DNA of 64,000 nucleotides from Chitinibacter sp046530675 (GTDB lineage Bacteria; Pseudomonadota; Gammaproteobacteria; Burkholderiales; Chitinibacteraceae), in assembly GCF_046530675.1 (NCBI RefSeq), contig NZ_CP172558.1, positions 2,418,001 to 2,482,000 on the forward strand. Direction: 5' to 3'. Positions 57,932 to 64,000 of this stretch are shown piece after piece. Position 1 is the stretch's first letter. Each line of letters opens with the position of its first letter. Below the pieces are notes generated by a model that made no database searches, was not told where the DNA came from, and saw only the letters and a program-made list of their open reading frames with translations. The position numbers and the translations under genes were made by a program.

Positions 57932-59404
57932 ATGAATCGTGAAATTCTGGTGCTGGTAGAAGCACTTGCACACGAAAAAAATGTGGCTAAGGATGTGGTT
58001 TTCACTGCGCTGGAAATGGCGCTGGCTTCTGCAACCAAAAAACGTTACGAAGAAGAAGTGGAAATTCGCGTTTCGATTGATCGTGTTACCGGCGAACACC
58101 GCAGCTTCCGTGTCTGGGACGTGGTTGAAGATAACGACCACGAAGAGCCATCACGCCAGATCGCAATCACTGATGCACCCGATTACAGTGCGGATTTGAA
58201 AGTGGGCGATGTGTGGGAAGTTGAGCTCGAACCAATCGAGTTTGGCCGTATCGGTGCGCAAGCTGCCAAGCAGGTGATTTTGCAAAAAATTCGCGATGCT
58301 GAACGTGAGCAGAATCTGAACGACTTCCTGCAGCGTCGTGAGCACATTATTTCCGGCACAATCAAACGCATCGAACGTGGCAATGCCATTATCGAAATGG
58401 GTAAGCTCGAAGCCGTGCTGCCACGTGACCAGATGATCCCGAAAGAAAATCTGCGTGTGGGTGACCGCGTGAAAGCGTTCCTGTTGCGTATTGATCGTAT
58501 GGGACGTGGTCCGCAGCTGGTGCTGAGCCGTATCGCACCTGATTTCATGGCCAAACTGTTTGAAATGGAAGTGCCGGAAATCGAAAACAATTTGATCGAA
58601 CTTAAAGGCGTTGCTCGCGACCCTGGCATGCGCGCCAAGATCGCAGTGAAGTCGAACGATCAGCGCGTTGACCCGCAAGGTACCTGTATCGGTGTTCGTG
58701 GTACCCGCGTCAATGCCGTGAGTAATGAGCTGGCTGGCGAGCGCGTTGATATCGTGCTGTGGTCAACCGATGCGGCTCAATTTGCGATTAATGCCTTGTC
58801 GCCTGCCGAAGTCAATTCGATCATTGTTGACGAAGACAATCACAGCATGGATGTCGTCGTTGACGAAGACAATCTGGCGATGGCGATTGGCCGTGGCGGT
58901 CAGAATGTGAAGTTGGCCGCCGAATTGACCGGTTGGAAACTGAACATCATGACGGTTGATCAGGCCGAGCAGAAACACGAAGAAGAATTTAATAAAGTTC
59001 GTGCGCTGTTTATGCAGTCGCTCGATATTGATGAAGATGTTGCCAATGTGCTGGTTCAGGAAGGCTTTAATACGCTAGAAGAAGTTGCGTACGTGCCTTT
59101 GAATGAGATGTTGGAAATTGAAGCGTTTGATGAAGAAACCGTAAACGAGCTGCGTTCCCGCGCTCGCGATGCCTTGCTCACGCAAGCCATCGTGCGCGAA
59201 GAAAAACTGGAACACCAGTCGGAAGACCTGAAAACGCTGGAAGGTATGACGTCAGACCTGGCTGCGGTATTGGCTGAGAACGATATACATACCCGTGATG
59301 ATTTGGCAGAACTGGCTGTCGATGAATTAACCGAAATGACCGGTATCGATGCAGAAGCTGCCAAACAATTAATCATGAAAGCGCGCGAACATTGGTTCGC
59401 TTAA
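57932..59404 (+). CDS. nusA: Transcription factor NusA
   Basis: 490 residues: N-terminal RNA-polymerase-binding domain (1-~125), S1 (~130-200, HIISGTIKRIERGNAIIEMG), KH1 and KH2 (RVDPQGTCIGVRGTRVNAV; AIGRGGQNVKLAAELTGW), then two C-terminal acidic repeats (LFMQSLDIDEDVANVLVQEGF; LAAVLAENDIHTRDDLAELAV). Full-length as in E. coli. GGAGG-like site precedes the ATG. Confidence 0.97.
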   Translation: MNREILVLVEALAHEKNVAKDVVFTALEMALASATKKRYEEEVEIRVSIDRVTGEHRSFRVWDVVEDNDHEEPSRQIAITDAPDYSADLKVGDVWEVELEPIEFGRIGAQAAKQVILQKIRDAEREQNLNDFLQRREHIISGTIKRIERGNAIIEMGKLEAVLPRDQMIPKENLRVGDRVKAFLLRIDRMGRGPQLVLSRIAPDFMAKLFEMEVPEIENNLIELKGVARDPGMRAKIAVKSNDQRVDPQGTCIGVRGTRVNAVSNELAGERVDIVLWSTDAAQFAINALSPAEVNSIIVDEDNHSMDVVVDEDNLAMAIGRGGQNVKLAAELTGWKLNIMTVDQAEQKHEEEFNKVRALFMQSLDIDEDVANVLVQEGFNTLEEVAYVPLNEMLEIEAFDEETVNELRSRARDALLTQAIVREEKLEHQSEDLKTLEGMTSDLAAVLAENDIHTRDDLAELAVDELTEMTGIDAEAAKQLIMKAREHWFA

Positions 59405-59422
59405 GGCGCGGGAGAGTAATCT

Positions 59423-62092
59423 ATGAGTGAACCCAAAGTCAGCCAATTTGCTGCTGAATTAAAAATGCCGACGCAAGAGCTGATCGAGCAATTACGTGCG
59501 GCTGGCGTTGAAAAACGCACTGCTGAAGATACACTGACCGCCGAAGATAAATCGCGTCTGCTGGATCATTTGAAACAAAAGCATGGTCAAGCAGGTGATA
59601 AGCCAAAAATCACGATTGCACGCAAAGAAACTACCGAAATCCGTAAAACGGATGCAACGGGCAAGGCGAAAACCATTCAAGTTGAAGTGCGCAAGAAACG
59701 TGTAGTGGCGCCTGAAACCATTGCTGCGGCTGTACCTACACCGGCTGCGTCTGTTGCTGCCGCAGCACCTGCTGCGCCGGTCATTGACGAAGCCGAACGC
59801 CAGGCTCGTGAAGCGCAAGCAAAGCGGCAGAATGAATTGGCTGAGCGCCAAGCTGCCGAAATGCGTGCGAAACAGCACCGCGAAGTCAAGGCAGCTGAGC
59901 CAGTTGCCGAAGTCGTTGCCACTCAAGTTGTGACTGAAGCAATTGTTGAAGTTAAATCTGAAGTTGTCACTCAGCCAGTGGAAACTGCTGCGCCAGCACC
60001 TGCTCCAAAACCTGCGGTGAAGCCGCATGTGAAGCCTGGTCATGAAGCTGATCGTCCGCGCATCGGTGCACGAGTTGATTTCCGTCGTCCGAAAGATACG
60101 CCAATGCAAGCACCGGAAAAAGCGGCTCCTGCACCAGCAGCGGCCAAACCGGCAGACAAAAAACCAAACGCGCCAAAGAAAGATGAAAAAGGCGGCTGGA
60201 ATGATGGCCGTAATAAGAAAGGCATCAAAACGCGTGGCGGTGATACGGGTAATGACTGGAAGAGCAAAAAAGGTGGCAAAAAACAGAATAATGCCCAGCA
60301 AGACAATGCTCACGCCTTCCAGACACCAACTGAGAAAGTAACGCACGAAGTTGATGTACCAGAAACCATTTCTGTTGCCGATTTGGCGCACAAAATGGCA
60401 GTCAAAGGCGTTGAAGTGGTTAAAGCGCTGATGAAAATGGGCATGATGGTGACCATTAATCAGGTGCTGGACCAGGAAACTGCGATGATTGTCGTGGAAG
60501 AAATGGGCCATATTCCTAAAGCTGCCAAGCTGGATGATCCGGAAACCTATCTGGGTGATGAAGAGAAAGCCGAGCATGATCAGGTTTCCCGTGCACCTGT
60601 CGTGACCGTGATGGGTCACGTCGACCACGGTAAGACCTCGCTGCTGGATTACATTCGTCGTGCCAAAGTTGCTGCAGGTGAGGCGGGTGGTATTACCCAG
60701 CATATCGGTGCTTATCACGTTGAAACCGGCAAGGGGATGATTACTTTCCTCGATACACCGGGTCACGAAGCGTTTACTGCAATGCGTGCCCGTGGTGCCA
60801 AATTGACGGATATCGTGGTGCTGGTTGTTGCTGCCGATGATGGTGTGATGCCACAAACGATCGAAGCGATTCACCATGCGAAAGCCGCCGGTGTGCCGAT
60901 TGTCGTTGCCGTGAACAAGATCGATAAGCCTGAAGCCAATCTGGAGCGCATCCAGCAAGAACTGGTTGCGCAGGAAGTGGTTCCTGAAGAATGGGGCGGC
61001 GACACGCAATTTATTCCTGTTTCAGCGAAAAAGGGCCTCGGAATCGACGAATTACTCGATGCAATCTTGCTTCAGGCTGAAGTGCTTGAGTTGACTGCAC
61101 CGGTTGATGGTCCTGCCAAAGGGATCGTGATCGAGGCTCGCCTGGATAAAGGTCGTGGTCCTGTTGCTTCGATGCTGGTTCAATCGGGTACGCTGCGCAA
61201 AGGCGATACGGTATTGGCAGGTCAGGTTTATGGCCGTATTCGTGCAATGCTGGATGAAAATGGTAAACAGATTAACGAAGCGGGGCCGTCGATTCCGGTT
61301 GAAATCCTGGGCTTGTCGGAAGTTCCGGCCGCCGGTGAAGACGCAATGGTTCTGGCTGACGAGAAAAAAGCCCGTGAAATTGCCTTGTTCCGTCAAGGCA
61401 AGTTCCGCGATGTGAAATTTGCTCGCCAGCAAGCATCAAAACTGGAAAACATGTTTGCGCAGATGGCCGAAGGCGAGGTACAAAACCTGCCTATCATCAT
61501 CAAGGCCGACGTACAGGGTTCAAGCGAGGCTTTGGCGCAAAGTTTGCAAAAACTCTCGACCAGCGAAGTACGCGTGCAAATCCTGCACAGTGCGGTCGGT
61601 GGCATTTCCGAGTCGGATGTGAACTTGGCTCTGGCATCGAAAGCGGTGGTGATCGGCTTTAACGTTCGTGCCGATGCGGCTGCTCGTAAGCTGGCCGAGG
61701 CTGACGGTGTCGATATTCGTTACTACAACATCATTTACGATGCGGTTGACGAAGTGAAGGCGGCTCTGTCAGGCATGTTGGCACCGGAGCGTCGCGAACA
61801 GATCATTGGTATGGTCGAAGTTCGTCAAGTGTTTACCGTATCGAAAGTCGGTACGATTGCCGGTTGTCTGGTCATGGAAGGCTTGGTGAAACGTGCTGCA
61901 GGTATCCGCTTGCTGCGTAATAACACCGTAATTCACACGGGCGAGCTGGAAAATCTGAAGCGCTTTAAAGATGAGGCGAAAGAAGTGAAGGCCGGTTTCG
62001 AGTGTGGTTTGCAAGTGAAAAATTACAACGATCTGCAAGTGGGCGACCAGTTGGAAATCTTCGAAGTCATCGAAGTGGCACGTACGCTGTAA
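59423..62092 (+). CDS. infB: Translation initiation factor IF-2
   Basis: 889 residues. N-terminal domain with SQFAAELKMPTQELIEQL, a long Ala/Lys/Glu/Pro-rich linker (about 90-300), a second IF2-N (ETISVADLAHKMAVKGVEVVK), the G domain (VTVMGHVDHGKTSLLDYI; FLDTPGHEAFTAMRARGA; VAVNKIDKP) and domains II-IV with RQVFTVSKVGTIAGC. GTP-dependent placement of fMet-tRNA. 18 nt after nusA. Large antisense open frames over the linker are composition artefacts. Confidence 0.97.
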   Translation: MSEPKVSQFAAELKMPTQELIEQLRAAGVEKRTAEDTLTAEDKSRLLDHLKQKHGQAGDKPKITIARKETTEIRKTDATGKAKTIQVEVRKKRVVAPETIAAAVPTPAASVAAAAPAAPVIDEAERQAREAQAKRQNELAERQAAEMRAKQHREVKAAEPVAEVVATQVVTEAIVEVKSEVVTQPVETAAPAPAPKPAVKPHVKPGHEADRPRIGARVDFRRPKDTPMQAPEKAAPAPAAAKPADKKPNAPKKDEKGGWNDGRNKKGIKTRGGDTGNDWKSKKGGKKQNNAQQDNAHAFQTPTEKVTHEVDVPETISVADLAHKMAVKGVEVVKALMKMGMMVTINQVLDQETAMIVVEEMGHIPKAAKLDDPETYLGDEEKAEHDQVSRAPVVTVMGHVDHGKTSLLDYIRRAKVAAGEAGGITQHIGAYHVETGKGMITFLDTPGHEAFTAMRARGAKLTDIVVLVVAADDGVMPQTIEAIHHAKAAGVPIVVAVNKIDKPEANLERIQQELVAQEVVPEEWGGDTQFIPVSAKKGLGIDELLDAILLQAEVLELTAPVDGPAKGIVIEARLDKGRGPVASMLVQSGTLRKGDTVLAGQVYGRIRAMLDENGKQINEAGPSIPVEILGLSEVPAAGEDAMVLADEKKAREIALFRQGKFRDVKFARQQASKLENMFAQMAEGEVQNLPIIIKADVQGSSEALAQSLQKLSTSEVRVQILHSAVGGISESDVNLALASKAVVIGFNVRADAAARKLAEADGVDIRYYNIIYDAVDEVKAALSGMLAPERREQIIGMVEVRQVFTVSKVGTIAGCLVMEGLVKRAAGIRLLRNNTVIHTGELENLKRFKDEAKEVKAGFECGLQVKNYNDLQVGDQLEIFEVIEVARTL

Positions 62093-62101
62093 TGATGTGT
62101 G

Positions 62102-62181
62102 GTGTCAGGGATGAGGCGTGAGGTGTTCTCATCCCGACACAATAGCGCAAGCCGGATCTTGGATCAGTGCTTGCGCTTTTT
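62102..62181 (+). terminator. Hairpins between infB and rbfA, second one terminator-like
   Basis: A GTGTCAGGGATGAG / CTCATCCCGACAC hairpin (62102-62140) is followed by AGCGCAAGC / GCTTGCGCT (62144-62177) with TTTTT. It may reduce read-through into rbfA, truB and rpsO. Confidence 0.6.
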
Positions 62182-62246
62182 GCTTTCTACAAACTTGGCG
62201 CTGGGTATTCACCTCACTCCTCGCGCCTTACTCCTCACAGAAAACC

Positions 62247-62630
62247 ATGGCCAATAAACAATTTACCCGCGCTGATCGAGTGGCGCAGCAAATCCAGCGT
62301 GATCTGGCTCAGGTGATTCGTACCGAGCTCGATCATCCGCAAGCGTCGCTGATCACGATTACCGACGTTGAAGTCACGCGCGATTATTCACACGCCAAAA
62401 TTTTCTACACCTTTATGGGGGACGAAGCTTTGCGTGAAGACATTGCTGCGCTGCTGCTACGTGCCAAGGGCTTTTTACGGGCACAGATTTCGCGCGGAAT
62501 TTCACTCTACAAAATGCCCGAACTGCATTTTGAATACGATGTGTCAATCGAATATGGCATGAATCTGGCACAGAAAATCAAAGAAGCCAACGCGCTGCCT
62601 AAAGCTCAAGACGACGATGGCGAAGCGTAA
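62247..62630 (+). CDS. rbfA: Ribosome-binding factor A
   Basis: 127 residues. FTRADRVAQQIQRDLAQVIRTEL, TITDVEVTRDYSHAKIFYT and KGFLRAQISRGISLYKMPELHFEYD are the RbfA KH-like fold. Cold-shock 30S maturation factor. ATG at 62247; overlaps truB by 14 nt. Confidence 0.95.
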   Translation: MANKQFTRADRVAQQIQRDLAQVIRTELDHPQASLITITDVEVTRDYSHAKIFYTFMGDEALREDIAALLLRAKGFLRAQISRGISLYKMPELHFEYDVSIEYGMNLAQKIKEANALPKAQDDDGEA

Positions 62631-63522
62631 ACTCAACGGCGTGCTGCTGCTCGATAAGCCGTTTGGTATGAGTAGCACCTCGGCGCTGAACAAATGCCGC
62701 TGGCTATTTCAGGCCGAAAAAGGCGGGCATACCGGTGTGCTCGATCCGTATGCCACCGGTTTGCTGCCTTTGTGTTTTGGCGAGGCAACCAAATTTGCCC
62801 AGCGCATGCTCGATGCTGATAAAGCGTATCGCGCGCATGTGCGCTTTGGTGAAACATCGACGACACTGGACGCCGAAGGCGAAATTACCGTCACCGGCAC
62901 GGCGCCCGAGTCGATTGACGACGTTCGGGCTGCGATTGCAAAATTTATCGGTCCGATTCTCCAAACCCCGCCGATGTATTCGGCGCTGAAAGTCGCTGGC
63001 AAACCGATGTATGAATATGCACGCGCCGGAATCGAGCTCGAGCGTAAAGCTCGGCCGATTACGATTTACGGCATCGAGCTGATTTCGTATCAGGCACCCG
63101 ATTTGGTGATTGATGTGCGTTGCTCGAAAGGAACGTATATCAGGGTATTGGCTCAGGACTTAGGTGCAGCTTTGGGTTGCGGCGGATACCTGACTGGTTT
63201 ACGTCGTACTTTAACTGGCGGTTTCAAGCTCGAAGATGCTATTTCACTGGATGATTTCATTGCTCTGGAGTTGGAGGCTCGTGACCAACTGCTGCTTCCG
63301 GAAGAGTCTTTGCTGAGTAATCTGCCGTCTGTCGAATTAAGTTTCGCCCAGGCCGATCTGATTCGTAATGGCGTGCCGGTTCGTGACTTGAAAGGCGGTG
63401 TGAATGGCGAAGTTAAACTTTACGCTGACCTTGAAAATCAGGATAATGCACGGTTTATCGGTTTGGGTGAAGTGGGCGCTGATGGCGTGCTGCGATCCAA
63501 ACGTCTGCTGGCGACGGGTTGA
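62617..63522 (+). CDS. truB: tRNA pseudouridine-55 synthase TruB
   Basis: 301 residues. GVLLLDKPFGMSSTSALN, GGHTGVLDPYATGLLPLCFGEATK with the catalytic Asp, AYRAHVRFGETSTTLDAEGE, and the C-terminal PUA-like part. Makes Psi55 in the T-loop. Confidence 0.96.
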   Translation: MAKRKLNGVLLLDKPFGMSSTSALNKCRWLFQAEKGGHTGVLDPYATGLLPLCFGEATKFAQRMLDADKAYRAHVRFGETSTTLDAEGEITVTGTAPESIDDVRAAIAKFIGPILQTPPMYSALKVAGKPMYEYARAGIELERKARPITIYGIELISYQAPDLVIDVRCSKGTYIRVLAQDLGAALGCGGYLTGLRRTLTGGFKLEDAISLDDFIALELEARDQLLLPEESLLSNLPSVELSFAQADLIRNGVPVRDLKGGVNGEVKLYADLENQDNARFIGLGEVGADGVLRSKRLLATG

Positions 63523-63619
63523 TTTGGCCTGAAGCCGGTTAATGGAGCTTTACTGGGGTTATGCTCAGTCTGGCTTGTCTTGGTGGCTAATCATTAGCCG
63601 CCGTTTATGGAGTAGTAAA

Positions 63620-63889
63620 ATGTCTGTAACTGTTACACAGAAAGCTGAAATCGTTAAAGAATTCCAACACGCAGCTGGCGATACCGGTTCTTCTGAAGTT
63701 CAAATCGCATTGTTGACTGCACGCATCAACGATCTGACGCCTCACTTCAAAGAGCACAAAAAAGACCATCACTCACGTCGTGGTCTGTTGAAAATGGTTT
63801 CTCGTCGTCGTCGTTTGCTGGACTACCTCAAACGCACTAACGTAGACAGCTACCGCAATGTGATTGCCAAGCTGGGTCTGCGTAAGTAA
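63620..63889 (+). CDS. rpsO: 30S ribosomal protein S15
   Basis: 89 residues: TQKAEIVKEFQHAAGDTGSSEVQIALLTARINDLTPHF and HHSRRGLLKMVSRRRRLLDYLKRTN, the universal S15 pattern. ATG at 63620. A terminator follows; pnp would be expected next but lies outside. Confidence 0.97.
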   Translation: MSVTVTQKAEIVKEFQHAAGDTGSSEVQIALLTARINDLTPHFKEHKKDHHSRRGLLKMVSRRRRLLDYLKRTNVDSYRNVIAKLGLRK

Positions 63890-63899
63890 TTCAGCTCAA

Positions 63900-63927
63900 A
63901 GTCGCAGCCGCAAGCTGCGACTTTTTC
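63900..63927 (+). terminator. Rho-independent terminator after rpsO
   Basis: AGTCGCAG CCGCAAG CTGCGACT followed by TTTTC. Nothing further is recognised to 64000. Confidence 0.85.
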
Positions 63928-64000
63928 ATTTCTAGTTTCCCATTTTTCCCAGATTTCAAATTCTTTGCTTCTACCCAATAGCGATTCCGGCGGTAGAGCA

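Noticed and set aside
59492..61009. 505-codon open frame antisense to infB
   Set aside because: It lies over the Ala/Lys/Glu-rich IF-2 linker and G domain; its residues are Phe/Arg/His-rich and show no family. A composition shadow.
1..64000. CRISPR array
   Set aside because: No series of regularly spaced direct repeats was seen anywhere; the only repeats are palindromes and attachment sites.

Overview
The window looks like a chromosome segment of a betaproteobacterium of Neisseriales type (a Chitinibacter/Deefgea-like relative is my guess). The basis is conserved housekeeping blocks: dapF-DUF484-xerC, hemW/rdgB, pilU, and rimP-nusA-infB-rbfA-truB-rpsO. These are interrupted by one large prophage (about 8,740-43,866) and smaller mobile elements. 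No database search was possible. Family names come from recognised motifs and gene order.

Left flank (1-8,833, all minus strand): xerC (3' end cut by the window edge), DUF484, dapF, a CoA-binding protein, a DUF3147 membrane protein, a RidA protein, a flavin-reductase-like protein, hemW, a secreted protein, a small coupled protein, rdgB, a retropepsin-like protease and dusA. A family of intergenic palindromes built on GGGTATATGGC recurs here and near 47,300.

Prophage (about 35.1 kb): the integrase sits against the 5' end of dusA. The attachment repeats at 8,740-8,766 and 43,840-43,866 match at 25 of 27 positions. Integration replaced the original first codons of dusA with phage-encoded ones. 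The displaced original start survives at the right end. The left arm holds an AT-rich two-gene cassette (10,496-12,845: a nucleoid-associated-protein-like gene plus a membrane protein), a second membrane/coiled-coil pair, a P22-type antirepressor preceded by a C4-like antisense RNA, BrnT-BrnA, a PrtN-like operon and a GIY-YIG-like membrane protein. Next is a lambda-like switch (S24 repressor, six related operators, Cro-like, CII-like), replication genes and a Q-like gene. The late region is an HK97-type head module (HNH, terminases, portal, protease, capsid), a Mu-type contractile tail, and a holin/endolysin/Rz/Rz1 lysis block. A PhoD-like phosphatase lies at the right edge. Two out-of-frame deletions (portal/protease and capsid/sheath) indicate a defective prophage. 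The tail chaperone has a textbook T_TTT_TTC slippery site leading into an overlapping -1 extension.

Right flank (43,957-64,000): tRNA-Gly(CCC), dcd, a Bcp-type peroxiredoxin, phoH-like, an AhpD-like gene, an IS1111-group IS110 element with a long 3' non-coding region, trmJ, suhB, a divergent DsbA/MBL-LysR locus, a 272-bp MITE that rewrites the C-terminus of an ArsC-like gene, pilU, fadD, and the translation/transcription operon from rimP to rpsO behind a leader hairpin that resembles a terminator.
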